From positions 26,950,717-27,014,716 of the forward strand of contig CM077828.1 in the NCBI GenBank assembly GCA_039720395.1: a DNA stretch of 64,000 nucleotides. The letters run 5' to 3'. The translations under genes were made by a program, and so were the position numbers. Shown piece after piece: positions 23,687 through 36,014 of the stretch; positions within the stretch are counted from its first letter, which is position 1; each line of letters opens with the position of its first letter. The notes beneath the pieces were generated by a model. It was not told where the DNA came from and searched no databases. It worked only from the letters and a program-made list of their open reading frames with translations. Origin of the DNA: Liquidambar formosana. Lineage: Eukaryota > Streptophyta > Magnoliopsida > Saxifragales > Altingiaceae.

Positions 23687-24414
23687 TAGGCCTACCTTTT
23701 CTGCCCAAGCCATTATTTTAAGGATAAAACGCAGAAGACTACCTCCAAGTTTGGGGTAGGTTTCAGTTTGGCACCCCCAAGTTTAAAAGGCGTCAAATAA
23801 GTATCTAGAATTTCAAATGTGTTCCAATTTAGGGCCAACCATAACCCACCGTTTGGTCAACAAATGGTAATTCAACCATTTGACCAACAATTCTTAAAAT
23901 ATACAAAAATCTAACTGTTTCAAACTGTACATTGGTACTATTTCAAACTGTTTTTTTTTGTTTATTTCCATGATCAAAACAGTAAAATGGTATGTTTTTA
24001 GATTAAATCATGTGAATAATATTACTAAAATAAGTCGGTATGTTTTGTAGATGAGTTCGATTTTGTTTAAATGATATATTGTGGACAATATTGCAAAAAT
24101 CTAAACCCAACAGTGAATCGGTCCGTATAGAAACTCCATTTGGTATATTTGTCATGCAAATATTTGGATTTGTGAAGTGATATAAAACGACGACATTATT
24201 TTTTGGATTTGAATGGGGAACTTTTGCGTGCGAAAACCTCATTTAGTTTTGATTCTTGTGTAGTTTTGAAAAAATAGTGATCCAACTGTACATTGGTACT
24301 GTTTTTTGTTTTTTGTTTTTTTTGTTAGCTTCTTTCTTTCTTCCTTTTTTTTTTTTTCTTTTGTTTTTTGTTTTTGTTTTTGTCTTTGTTTTTTTCTTTT
24401 TTAATTAGTAGCGT
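23687..24414. other. Gene-free, T-rich stretch
   Basis: No gene, repeat boundary or domain recognised. Poly-T and TTTTG-rich text at about 24300-24400 abuts the orphan leader that follows. Confidence 0.4.
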
Positions 24415-24690
24415 CTGACACAAACGCAATTATAAGAGGTTTGAAACCGAGAAACAAGAGTTCCACTGGAATCAAATTGATCAGAAGAAAGGAAACTTTT
24501 CCCCTGTATATAATAGAAGAACTAAGAATATAAGTATTCAATAGCAGAGATTTTCACCAGCTAGTAATAGATGAGAAGAATGATAATAAAGCGTATAAGA
24601 CAAGTGATTACAGAGGAGGTGGAGATGACAATATGAGTACAAATGTAGATAAGTATATGTTATGGTAAATTTACCATAACATATAGATTT
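24415..24690 (-). repeat. Orphan NLR leader/promoter ending in a 32-bp perfect palindrome
   Basis: This matches the intact NLR leader (13745-14015), including the TGTATATAATAG box near 24505. No ATG-bearing NLR exon follows; T-rich DNA replaces it. The right end holds a perfect palindrome, 24654-24669 against 24670-24685 (TATATGTTATGGTAAA and its reverse complement). The same position in the intact leader (about 14034-14050) has a broken version. Confidence 0.65.
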
Positions 24691-24769
24691 TCTTTTATCT
24701 TGTTATTTTTTAGGCCAAATTTTTTACTCCATCCCTAGACTCAACCCCAGCTTGTATAGAAAATTTGCT

Positions 24770-25630
24770 TATGTTTTAAAATATCATATCCAGATCCATT
24801 ACTTATAAAATTTAATTTCATATGCCATTTTAAGCATTTTACGTTAAACGAAACCTTCTACATAAAAACGAAACCTTCTCACTCTCTCCACGAGTGGGAA
24901 TAGTTTTTATGGAACTAATATCTCCCAAAAAAAAAAAATGGTTACGGTGAGTTCGAGATTGACAGAAAATCAGTAGAGACATAGCAAAGACTAAGTAGAC
25001 CTATGCAAAAAAAAATAATAATAATTTTTTTAAAAAAAGAAGGAAAGATCTTATCAAAAAACAAGAGATCTAAAATAGGTAAGAGAGTCGAATTCGTACT
25101 GGCGTATTTTGTTGATTGACAGCAGTGGCAAGGGCGATGAGTTTTTGGCTCCGATCGCAAGGTGCGTAGTGATCAACGGCGACGTGCGTGGTGACGGTCA
25201 ACGACCTCTCTTGGCCTCTCAAGTCTCACAAGTCTTTCTTCATCCTTCTTATCTTAGTATTCTTCACTTTTCAATAATGCACCCACGCCTTTCTCGATAC
25301 AATTTACATAAAGTAAATATTCCCCTTTAATCTTTGAAAAATCTTCTCAAAGCTGTCCCCCACTTGGTAGTTGGGGAAATTACAAAAGCAACCTTTTAGC
25401 TGACCATGTCTAATGGCCATTTAGTCCGAAGACTAAAATTCACTCTTACGAGGCTACTACTCCATTCAGCAGAAGGGTAAACTTGTCATTTTATCTAAAG
25501 TGAATAGTGTTTTGTAGTTGGTTGAAATAAATTGAGCTGAGAGTTGTTGATGACTGTAGTCGAGAATAATCAATATACTGATATATAGAAAATCTCCCCA
25601 ACCGGACCTACTGGTAATTTCCCCAAAATA
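24770..25630. repeat. Segmental duplicate of about 16480-17345
   Basis: See the partner entry. The two copies share the short frame starting MLIDSSGK, but differences between the copies change most codons they touch, which argues against a conserved protein. Confidence 0.7.
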
Positions 25631-26899
25631 GTTTAAAAAATGAGAATGCCCAAAACAAGAAGGATGAACATGAGATTCTATGAGAGCAATAATAAAGAGG
25701 TATAAATAGAAAAGAAAAGAAGGAATAGTAGGGAAAAAGTTCTACAAAGCACATTATTTTATTTTATTATTATTATTTTTTTGTTGTCGTTGTTTGTTAA
25801 TTGAATTTGGTTTGATTTTAGACTAGAGGGCTTGTCAAAGTTTATGGAGATTGGGTCTCCGAGACTTGAGTCTAGCTTTTTGACAAATGTCCTTCCGAGG
25901 AAGTCACACAGGCTTCTCTCATCAATCATCACTATTATTTCTATTATTTCTTTTTGGGATTCACACTATTTCTGTTTTCATTGAGCTTATCTCAGGATTA
26001 TGGTTTGAAAAGCCGATGGTATAGGGATCTTATCTCAGGTTTATGAAAATGAGTATATATAATGGTAAATTTGTTCAAGTAAAACTTCTACGATCCCCCC
26101 TCAAAAATAAAAAAAAGAAAAGAAAAGAGAAAAATCAATCAAAATCCAATATGTACACAATTTTTAAAATTGTTGAGGTCTAAACAAATATATGACTAAT
26201 AGCATGAACTAGTAGGTAGAGAATGTAAACAAATATATGAAGTTATGTTAAACCTAATATTTGAACAATGTGGGATGCGATATTTTCTAATAAATGACAC
26301 CTCTCATAAACCTGTGTGCCCGTAATGAATAATGCAAAAAACTCATCTATAATCTTCTTAAAAGGACCTCAAAATGTTCAGCCCCAATTCGATCCTTCAT
26401 CTGATTCTTGAAATTCATCTGGTCTGTTTGTTTCTATAAGTCTTATTCAATTGAATTTGCTGCTAATTTATAGATGGAGGGTGCTTGCCCAACTCTAAAT
26501 TTTGTCACCTAGGAGTCAAGTTCTAAAGCCATAAAATTAATAAGATGCTTATAAAGCTCTAATTATTGAGATTCAAAATTTCATTTTTTTTTTTGCCCTT
26601 TACATCTACTAATAATCACTTTTCCCTTTAAAGAAAAGATATTACTAATATTTTCATTATTCGCAATTTCACCAAATAAACCAAAGACAAGAAGTTCTAT
26701 CCCTTGAACCCAAATAATAATAATAATAATAATATCGTTTTATCCCAACAGCCCCTTTCTTTCTACTTATCCGCTGTTTCCCACAACTAAACCGAGTTCT
26801 CCCAATAAAAGAATTAGACCCCTGACCAGAATTCAGAATTCAGAAATCAGAAATCAGGTAACCATTGGCAGCTAACAAACATTTAAAAAAAAAAAATGC
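25631..26899. other. Gene-free spacer
   Basis: I see no gene. It holds scattered A/T-rich tracts and an (AAT)n run near 26715-26735. The last 100 bases may include the promoter and leader of the phosphoglycerate-mutase-like fragment. Confidence 0.4.
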
Positions 26900-27206
26900 A
26901 TGCAACTTCTGCCTCCAATACAATACCTCCTCCACACCCATCTCCTCCTTCCTCTACAACCGCCACAAAACCCCCACAATTTTTCCCAACCAATCAATCG
27001 CCGCCACCTCCTCACTTCCCTCACCATCTGCACCACCCCCTTCTTCACTTCTTCTCACCCCAACACTCCCATCCTCATATCTGTGCCGGTCGCCGGTGCC
27101 CGTGGCCTTTTCCAGATGCCCCCGATTCGACTCACCAACCGGTAATTCACTAAACCCCCTAAACTGTTTGATTTGAACTCTATGTTTGGTTGCTGAAAAA
27201 ATTGGG

Positions 27207-27257
<51 letters not shown>

Positions 27258-27723
27258 CTGGTTTTGTAAAATGAGGAACTTACCTCAATAAACGAAATAG
27301 TTGTATGTGGCACAGGTGATTGGCATGGAATTTTATTTTTATTGGGTCCCAAACAATGAAAATTTTGAGTTCTTTTTTTTCTGTACTTTACCTTTTTCTC
27401 AGCAACCAAACATCGCATTATTTTCAATTTTGTTATTATTAGATGTCAAATTGTATAAATTTTGGTGGCTGTGAAAAGGTACTATTTGGTGAGAGCTGGG
27501 GAGTCTGAATTTGAGAGCTTGGGGATAATTAACACTAACCCGGTTGCGAAGACGTCAGTAGATAGTGGTTTGTCGGAGAAAGGGGAGAAGCAGACAGTGA
27601 GGGCAGCTTTTGAATTGAAGGCAATGGGGGCTTGTGAAATAGCTGTTGGATTTGGCCTTCTATTACTCAGAGAGCTTACCAGGCTGCGGAAATCATTGCT
27701 TGTGTTAATGGGGTCAATCGAAG
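26900..27723 (+). pseudogene. 5' fragment of a phosphoglycerate-mutase-like (histidine phosphatase) gene
   Basis: Exon 1 (26900-27141) encodes a Ser/Pro/Leu-rich, plastid-transit-like N-terminus ending MPPIRLTNR. Exon 2 (27479-27723) continues YYLVRAGESEFESLGI...NPVAKTSVDSGLSEKG, which I recognise as the start of a plant phosphoglycerate-mutase-family protein. The family RHG position reads RAG here, as in plant relatives I recall. The splice phase fits (CG|G). In exon 2, near 27640, the family sequence resumes in another frame after GACE (reading CWIWPSITQRAYQAAE), consistent with a 1-bp deletion. The intron contains about 49 T in a row. No later exons follow; NLR-derived DNA starts by about 27890. 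I judge it a broken, truncated fragment. Confidence 0.72.
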
Positions 27724-27874
27724 GTGCGAGTATTTGAACCAAAATTGAATCAAAATTGTTTACGAAAATAAACTGATGGGTTTCGACTTTCGAGTAAATG
27801 GAATATTTAGAGTTGATGTTCTTGGACCTTTTTTTTTTTTTTTTTCGAGTAAATGGAATATTTAGAGTTTATAT

Positions 27875-28147
27875 TCAAGGTTCATACTTTATAACCTGTC
27901 CATTTCTACTGGCTTCATCGACTGAATGTTGCGCCTTCTTTTGGATTTTACCAAGTCTATCAGCTTCTGTTTTGAGGGTCTTCATGTTGCTGCTTAAGTC
28001 AGACAGACAGCCAACATGTTCTTGAATCCGCGGGACCAATCCGATTTTCTCTTCGATGAGATCAACCAAGCATCCTCTAATTTTCTCTCCAATAGGAGTA
28101 AACAAGTATCCTCCGATTAGAGCTACAATGGAAATAAGATTCCCCAT
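27875..28147 (-). pseudogene. Orphan NLR coiled-coil fragment, 90 aa
   Basis: The ATG at 28147 begins MGNLISIVALIGGYLF, paralogous to MGIVISIAEKVGEYLA of the intact NLR. The homology continues through NMKTLKTEADRLGKIQKKAQHSVDEA to NGQ at about residue 84, then stops after a few unrelated codons (VIKYEP). The NB-ARC and LRR are absent. Its leader and TATA block (28215-28460) are well preserved, so a short CC-only protein could still be made. It converges on the phosphoglycerate-mutase-like fragment 150 bp away. A dead truncated copy is the simplest view. Confidence 0.75.
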
Positions 28148-28460
28148 TTCTCTTTTCTTTTCCCTTAGCTTCTTCTTTTTTCTTTTTCCTTTTTTTTTTT
28201 GTGTAAAATTATTAGTGTCCCACACAAATGCAATTATAAGAGATTTGAAACCGACAAACAAGAGTTCCACTGGAATCAAATTGATCAGAAGAAAGGAAAC
28301 CTTGCCCCCTGTATATATAATAGAAGAACTAAGAATATAAATATTCAATAGCAGATATTTTCACCACCAGTAATAGATCAGAAGAATGATAATAAAGCGT
28401 ATAAGACCAGTGATTACAGAGGAGCTGGAGATGACAATATGAGTAGAAACAGAGATAATA
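28148..28460 (-). promoter_or_regulatory. Leader/promoter copy upstream of the CC fragment
   Basis: This is close to the intact leader: CAATTATAAGAGATTTGAAA near 28230 and a TGTATATATAATAG box at about 28311. The 65 bp next to the ATG are T-rich on the plus strand and differ from the intact gene. Confidence 0.55.
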
Positions 28461-30586
28461 AAGCGTAAAAGAAGCTTTTCCGAACGTACCTCTGTTGATC
28501 TCCTATATAGAGCAAAGGAGCATATAGAAGTATAGAACAGAGATTCAGCAGCAGATTGAAGCAGAGATATTCACCAGCCACCTAGTAGATCACAAGAATG
28601 ATAATGTTAACTGAATGAACAACAAAATGATAATCTGAGCAGTAAGAGCAGAGATATTCACCAGCCACTAGCTACTAGATCACAAGAACAACAATGACAA
28701 CTTTGTGAACAGCACAATAATAATCCGAGCAATAGGCACCAGCCACCAGTAGATCACTAAGAATGATATTCAACTGTGTGAACACTGTAAGTATTCCTTT
28801 ACTAGGGCATGCTTGTGATTTGTCTAGCGCAAGTATATCTTCCATTTAAAATATTGCACCACGATTTTCAATTTTTCAATACAATTTAGAATAAATTATA
28901 TATTTCTCATTGGTCTTAGATAATGGTGTCACTTTAAAAAACTGTCGCCATGTGTTTTTTTTTGCTTTGGGACAAAAATTTGGGGGCAATTGAAAGTTAG
29001 AGAAGTAAGAAATATTATATTGCGAGATGGGGTGAGACATTTTTATTTTTATTTTTTTATTTTTATTTTTTTATGGCCAAGGCCATTATATCAATATGGT
29101 ATGCCATTGGCCGGGCTTCAGGTCACATGGTATGTCTGCCCCACATAGCGCCAAGGGTCTTTGGAAGTCGTGGTTTCAACACCATGTGGTTTTATGTGTG
29201 GGAATAAGTATGGCATCTGAAAGTTCCCGAGGCAGGACCGCGTAGGTGGCCGGTCCCCTCTTGCTGCTTTCATACCTAAAATTCCCATATGAGCCTAGGT
29301 TGAGTTAAGCCAATGAAGGTTGGGTTAAGGTGGGTAACTGGGTGTTGATGCTCGGTGTTGAATTTGCAGGTGCATTTGTAAAATATTTCACGGTGCTTGT
29401 CTTGATATACAAGCTACTTGGATTAAATATTTCCCACTTGGCCAGTAATCTTTGAAAATTTTACAGAGTATAACTTTTAAAACAATCCACTGCATTTTTT
29501 ATTTTTTTTATTTTTTTCCCTTCTTGGCTAGGTCGTTGTCAGGATCAGACCAGTTTGAAGACGAGGAGAAAGAAAACAAGGGCTTGCTAGGCAGTTTCCA
29601 CTCACCTAGGTAAAGACCTCTGAAGGTCAAGGTAAAGACTATAACACCCCTAATTCGAATAAACCAATATACGGTCTGCTACAGTTGGACCATTATCTTC
29701 ATTATGCCATTGGATGGTGATTTGCTGTTTCGGAAACAAAATTTTGCTCGAAGGTAATGGAATTGCCCTTGATGATCTGACACGGTAGTCACCACTCTGG
29801 CAGAATGTGATTGCCAATATGGCAAGCAATGAATGTAAGTCCAAGAAGTCTTGAGCATCCCCTGGTTGAGCTCTATCTTAATCAATTATGTGACTTGTGA
29901 AAACATGGAAAAGAAATTATGATGCTAAGCGAAACTATGTCAGTGTCTGCAAATTAACAAGGTTCATTATCAAAATATTGCAAACAAAAAGTCATAGATC
30001 AAGGGGATGTTATGCTGTATCGCGTGGCCATTGTTTGATCTTTGTTTTCAAAATTTTCAGAAAAAAAAAAAAAAAAAACAAACAAACAAACAAACAAACA
30101 AAATATCTACATGTGGTCCCAATTCAAAATTGCTTCACCACATCGATTCCGTGTAGAAATTCCATTCGAATTGCATTTCCTAATCAGTTTCAGCTGATAT
30201 TTCTAGCGCCCCCCATGATTAATTGATCGGTATGGCTCTGTTTTTGGGACCTAATAATTCTGGTTTTCAAAACTCTGTTTTTGACATGAATGTTGTGGGT
30301 ATGACACCCCTTTTGTCAAGTCCTTTTCCTTGTTTGTTTTGCTAGGATATGCCAGAGGAATTGGGATCACGTACTTCTCACGCCCACTCAGGCATTGAGG
30401 TATCACCTTGGCAAAATGACTGTAGGATGATAGCTCTTGTCATATAAAGCAGAAAGCAGAGTTTTACTAAAAGCAATGAAAACAGTGGGAGACTCCCACA
30501 TTACAGTGAGAGAACTTTCAAATTTGTCTTGGACTGAAAATCAGAATCTTTGAAATTGTTCCATGATTTACTGGGATATTAACTAA
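28461..30586. other. Duplicated spacer, no gene recognised
   Basis: 28470-28640 repeats leader-type text. 28640-29600 and 30010-30175 pair with 18540-19370. 29640-29930 pairs with 37455-37740. An unpaired block at 29085-29370 has inverted CATGTGG text and may be a small insertion. A CAAA microsatellite lies at about 30077-30103. No protein domain was found. Confidence 0.5.
29640..29930. repeat. Segmental duplicate, partner at about 37455-37740
   Basis: The two copies match over about 290 bp (for example around GCAATGAATGNAAGTCCAAG) with scattered differences. A 64-aa minus frame here is not preserved as a convincing protein in the partner. Confidence 0.65.
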
Positions 30587-30845
30587 GGGCTTGTTTGGGT
30601 GTCCAATTCGAAATTAAACAATTCAAGAAATATTACGTAATATTGAATGCACAATACATCATCTTGAATTGACAAATTCAAAATTTTATGATCATTATTA
30701 CAAATAAGAGTGACAATTCAAAATAGTGTCATTTTAAGAATTTCTTAAAATTGATTTTACAATATCAACTATAGTGGTAACTCTAACATTTTAAAATAAT
30801 ATTTCTTTAATTGTTTAATTTCGAATTGGACACCCAAACAGACCT
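30587..30845. mobile_element. Tourist-like MITE, about 259 bp
   Basis: The terminal inverted repeats read GGGCTTGTTTGGGTGTCCAA and TTGGACACCCAAACAGACCT, continuing inward as TTCGAAATTAAACAATT. A TAA precedes it at 30584-30586; the right-hand duplication is imperfect. Same family as 21097, 36015 and 40064. Confidence 0.78.
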
Positions 30846-30889
30846 ATAAATCACCAATGTCATATTCTATAACAAGTAAGAGTTAACCA

Positions 30890-31482
30890 AAGTGATCTGG
30901 CATACCAGTCTGCATCAAAATATTCTAACTTCTGAGGATAATAAGTCACATTCAGCCATGCAGGAATTTTGCCGAGACCACTTGAACATCAGGTGCAAAG
31001 AATGCTAAAAAGGCTAATAGTTTTTATAATTAAAAAAAAAAAAAAATTCCTCCTGACAAAATAGTCCAAACTTTAGGGAATATCACCAACAAATACTTCT
31101 TCCATTCTTCTGCATACTAATATACTAGACAGAGGGACGACCATGCTTTTCCTTCTTCATAAATTGCACACCAACCTTTGTTACTGAGCTAGACTACCCT
31201 GAAACAGAGTCTTGACAATTAAATAATTAAATCACCTATAGTCCAATATTAACAAGAGAAAACTAATCAGAATCAAAGCATATGTGATGCTATCTATCTA
31301 ATTGATTCCATTCAATAGATAAAGGATGAAAATCGAAGAGAGAGCCTGCCATGGATGCAGTCCTTACATAGGAATAGGGGGGTTTATGCCCTAATTGAAT
31401 TTGCAAGGATGAAGAGAAGCCATCATAATCATTAGGGTAAATAATTGCAACAAACTCACCTGGTATTCGTTTCATCTAGTAC
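30890..31482. repeat. 3' flank of NLR unit 2
   Basis: Paralogous to about 4780-6325 and 39280-42177, though strongly shortened. The shared GGCATACCAGTCTG and GGTGCAAAGAATGCTA blocks show that the duplicated unit reached well past the coding region. Confidence 0.65.
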
Positions 31483-34283
31483 TTAGTTCTGATGGTTATC
31501 ATCATTGTCACCCAAATGCTCTTCTTGCTCAACTTCTTGATTGACCTCCAATTTCCGAACTAAATGCTCTTCTTGCCCAATTTCTTGACCTTTTTTTCGG
31601 TCCGCAATTTTCTTGATCTCCAATTTCAGAATAACAACATAAAACAAGAATAAGATCTAATAAAATCGAAATATTTCATCCTATTACCATTTGCAACGGT
31701 GCAACAATGAGAAAAAACAACTAACGATATAATCAGTGACTGGAAAACACATGTTAAGACTTGAGAGAGTAACTGACCCAATTTATTCACATTTTACATA
31801 TGTATATTAATAGATAAAAGGGTTGTAATTTTGGTCAAATGTATCTATTGAAATACCAGAACAATTGAGCATGATAGCCTAGTGACATTCTCCTCACTAG
31901 TTGAGTGAGCGATCTCAAGTTAGGGTAGATTCTATCTTATTGTCAAAAAAAAGAAAAAAAAATTAATTAATTAAATTAAAATGACAAATAATTAAATTAA
32001 AATGATCAGGGTTGATTTTGTTGGTGAGGGGTTATTTTTATAAATTCAATTAATAGAGACAGAGAGAGACCCATTATACATGAGTGTAAATAGTTGTTTA
32101 CTCCGTATTTATGATCGAGAGTCAGAGACATACCTTTCTTTTTCTTTGGATTTGGAAGAGCTCTTGTATGGTATTATTAAAGTCTCCCATCCAAAGACCC
32201 TTTACTTTCTGTATCTTTGGTGTGCTGAGGTTTCCGAAAGTGAAAGCCTTCATCTTAGGGCAATCATCGACACACACATCCTCTAGCAATGGCAAGTCAA
32301 AAGCATAGGGACTCTTGCATAAGCTATTGAGGTTTTGTAGAACAAAAGGAGTCAAACGTTGTAACTGAGGGATTATGATCTTATCTGTTCTATCTGCTTC
32401 TTCGTTTTCTCCCTTCACAACTATTTCTTCCATCATTCTGCAAAATGTTATGGATAGTTGTTAAAGGTGCACAAGACCTCTGGCCATGGAAGGAGAGAAT
32501 AAATTTCTCAAATTGCCGCAACCGGTAACCCTTAGCAATTTTAGGTTTTGAAAGACCCAGTTAGGGAATAAAACCTGCAAACTCATAGAATTGAGTTAAT
32601 TATGTGAAAAATTATAAGAGAATTTGCATACGTGGAGTGGTTAATTTTTTTTTTTCACCCCTGTTTTCTCAAATTGTGAAGTTTCATACCTTTTCATTGA
32701 AAAGATGTTTCAATTGAGGAAGAAATTGCAAATACAATTCCTTCAGCTTCGGGAGCAGCAGCGCATCTCTTTCCTCAACATTCAGCCCTTCTACTTCAAA
32801 TACCTCTACCAGTGAGGCACAATGTCATATAGTGAAGGCTTCTAGTTTCTGTAAGCTTTGTACCAAATTGGACGAAAAAAGATTCAATAGTTTGTCACAG
32901 CCCTTCACTTTCATGGATCTTAGTTCACACAACTTAACCCGTAGAAGTCATTCAATATCGTTCGTTTCAAAATTTTGCTTTAAATTTAGTAGAACCACCA
33001 TTTTTTTTTAAATGTATAAGATGCATAGATAAATGTTCTTCACCTATGTTTTATTTCTAGTGCTAAAACTTAGGCAAGTCACTCATATGATGGATCTGTT
33101 GGATTTACTCAAAGACTAAAACAGTTATTGATAAAAATATTTTTTTTCTTAAATTCTTGATGTTTTTGGATTTTCTTAAATTTCTAACATTTAGTGGGTT
33201 CAAATTTTTTTCATTAATGCTGATATGATGTTACATTTTTTGTGAACCTAACAAACTGGACAGACTTGATTTATTCCATTTGTTTTTATCTCGTACCACA
33301 AAAATATAGTACTTTGAAAAAAAAAAAAAAAAAAAAAAAAAAAACTAGCACTATGATCCACGGGTTAACTGTTTTACTTCCCAAAAATAGAATAATAATA
33401 ATTAATTGTTTGATTGTTTCACTCCTTTATTTTTCATGGCAGCAGGAATTTGACCTCTTTAAATTTTAAGAAATCTAACATACCATATTTTCGAGGAAAT
33501 AATCAGAAATTATGGGGCAGTATCATGGTTCCCCTTTGAAGTGAGACTGTTTGGGCAGAAACTCCTCAGCTCTGGTAGGCTTTTGAGGCGCATGGTGCTT
33601 AATTGAGGAAACTCTATCTCATCAATGTTCTTGCAGAAAGCGATGATGTTTGGTAATTCCACAAGCCTCAACTCACTTAATTTAGGGAACCTAATCTTAT
33701 TGGTCGCTTCCCCATGTTCTCCTCTTCTCATCACAACAGTTTCTTCTATCTTCTTGTAGTTTTCTATTCGCAGAACTTGGAGTTGCTCTAGACCATTAGC
33801 CATGGATTGTGAGAAGAGATTGTCCAATTTATCACATTTTTGGACTACAACATGTGTTAGGTTTCTGAGGGATACAACTTCAATGGGATCCTTCCACAGA
33901 AGCATCAATTTAGGTAATTCGTATATTTCCAAGCTTCTTAGTTCTCTAAAGGACCCCACTAGAAGTTCGCTCTAACATATTGCTTTCAAATTACACACTT
34001 CATGAATATTTAGTGACTCCAAGTTAGGGAGGATATTATCGGGAACCAAATCCACAGTATCGAAAAGATATTCTGGTCCCTCACAATTGGCAAGCATCAA
34101 CGTCTTCAATTGTACGAGACTCTCTTGAGTTGGGTCATCGAGAACATTCTTCATGGCTTTCACTGTTAAATTCAAAATTTCTATCTTCTTTAGTAGCACA
34201 TTAATCCAATTGTCAACAAGAATCCCTCTATTAAGATTGAGTGTCAATTCATTTCGGAATTCAAATTCACGATACCAACTCAA
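31483..34283 (-). pseudogene. Degenerate CC-NB-LRR paralogue (unit 2)
   Basis: Pieces on the minus strand match exon 1 LRR (34283-33510), exon 3 (about 32930-32697), exon 4 (about 32575-32141) and exon 5 (31627-31483) of the intact gene. The whole CC-NB-ARC part is absent: homology stops near 34284 in unrelated DNA. Lesions include a TAG at 33972-33974 where the intact gene reads VCNGELP, loss of the exon 1 splice donor in a deletion near 33510, absence of exon 2, a TAA at 32461-32463 in exon 4 after VHL, and loss of the exon 5 acceptor. It cannot encode a receptor. Confidence 0.85.
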
Positions 34284-34374
34284 TTTATTATGGGTGTGTG
34301 GACGGTTTTCCTATATTTTTTTAGGGAAGAGATTTTCTCCCTAAATTTATTATGGATTTATGCTTTTATCCTTA

Positions 34375-34430
34375 TATAAAATTTCTTGAATTGTTTAATT
34401 TCAAATTGGACGCCCAAACAGGCTCCTACT
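34375..34430. mobile_element. One end of a Tourist-like MITE
   Basis: AATTGTTTAATTTCAAATTG followed by GGACGCCCAAACAGGC matches the right terminus of the 30587/36015/40064 family. The left end is missing, so it is a truncated copy lying near the unit 2 breakpoint. Confidence 0.55.
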
Positions 34431-36014
34431 GAACGATCCAATGAAATTTAAACCGTTAAATAACACATGGATTTACCAAAATATGTGAGACCCATATTCA
34501 CTGAACCCATCCATTGCAATGGAGAGGATTCTTACTATTTTTTTTTTAATAGTGCATGAATGTCAAAACACACATTCTATGGTTAGATAAAAGACCCTAA
34601 GCACTCATAAAGTGCTGCATGATTTAATCACATGCACCAATTAAGATTTAATGTTTCATTTAATACGCCAACTTTTTGGTTTTCTTTCTAATACTTAAGC
34701 TCCTTTCATCATTTTATTAAACAAAAAAAAAAAAAAAAATGCTTTTCATTAGTGTCTGTCTATAAACCCATTTAACAGTTTTGTGGCTAAATTAATACTA
34801 AGCTAATGAACTTGATATGATAATTAAATACGATGAGGTTGAGTGTGTCTTAAATTTCTTGCTCAAAATAACTAAAAAGAAGAGTGCTTGTGATAAGAAG
34901 GATGAAGGCACCATCGAAGTAGAATTTTCTTGGTACAATTTATGAATTTACACAAAGTAGATATTCTCCATTGATCTTTGAAAATAATGAGACTTTGAAA
35001 GCTGCCCCACACTTTCCCTTTTCTTTCCCCCCTGTTTTCCATAGGAAGTACCCCACTTCCTTTGAACAGAAGTTCGAAGTTCGAAGGCAACTAAAATTGG
35101 GAAAAGGCAGCGATCAAGGCGTGTGTTGACAACTCTCCCTTACTTTAAAAATTAAGGAATATGTTATTTGTCTCAAAAAACAAAAAAAAATTCAATTCAA
35201 TATCCCAAATGATATGCTAACATAAAAATTAATAATTTTAAATTAGATAATCAGATCCAATACCAAAATGACACCTCATTTTAGATCTTAAATTTGAAAT
35301 GTATAGCATTGCTCGAAAATTAATGTACCAATGCTGGTACACTGGATCTTCTATTCAATAAAAGACCTAACAAGGGTAGTAAATACTCACTAAGTGTCAC
35401 ACAATATAATCACACACGTCAATCAAAATTTGATGTTCTCTTTCATGCAATAGTATTTGATTGAAATCATCTATCAACTTCGACTAGTACCAATGGGTTC
35501 ATTTTAACATATTCATGGCTAAATTTATACCAATTTAGTTTCATTTTGATAATTAAATATGCTGAAATGGTACGTGTCTTGAATTTATTGTTTGAAATAG
35601 TTGAAAAAAAGAGATTACTCATAACAATAACGTTGAAGGCACCCTCATAGTAGAGGGCTTGTCAAAGTCTCTGGAGATTGGATCTCTATGGTAATGGCCA
35701 AGGACTAATTTTCTCCGATATTATTGATATATCTCTTTACGAATGCTTTCGATATAAATCATGATAACAATCTAATATATCACTTAATTTAAATTTGAAT
35801 AAATTTGTATTTTTTTATTTACTAAGCAGCGCATACTTTTGCAATTTTCACCTCACACGCTTGTCTTGTGCACATTTTATTTACAATTTTTTTGTTCTAA
35901 ATTGCTTATTAGAGTCTATTTCATTATTTTCCAAAATTCTATTAAAAATTTCATATTCTACTATTAATTTCTGTCATTTATCTAAATCGATATCCAAAGT
36001 TTTAATTCTTTTAA
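34431..36014. other. Gene-free spacer
   Basis: No gene or complete mobile element recognised. Text such as TTTGACACTAAGTGTCACAC-like patches and A-runs is present, but nothing I can classify. Confidence 0.4.

Noticed and set aside
16822..25330. Shared short frame MLIDSSGK... at 16822-17025 and 25109-25330
   Set aside because: It lies in a segmental duplicate. Most differences change codons, and there is no domain, although the 18-bp indel happens to keep the frame.
29650..29885. Minus frames of 64 and 68 aa in the 29640/37455 duplicate
   Set aside because: Not conserved as open frames in the partner and no recognisable domain.
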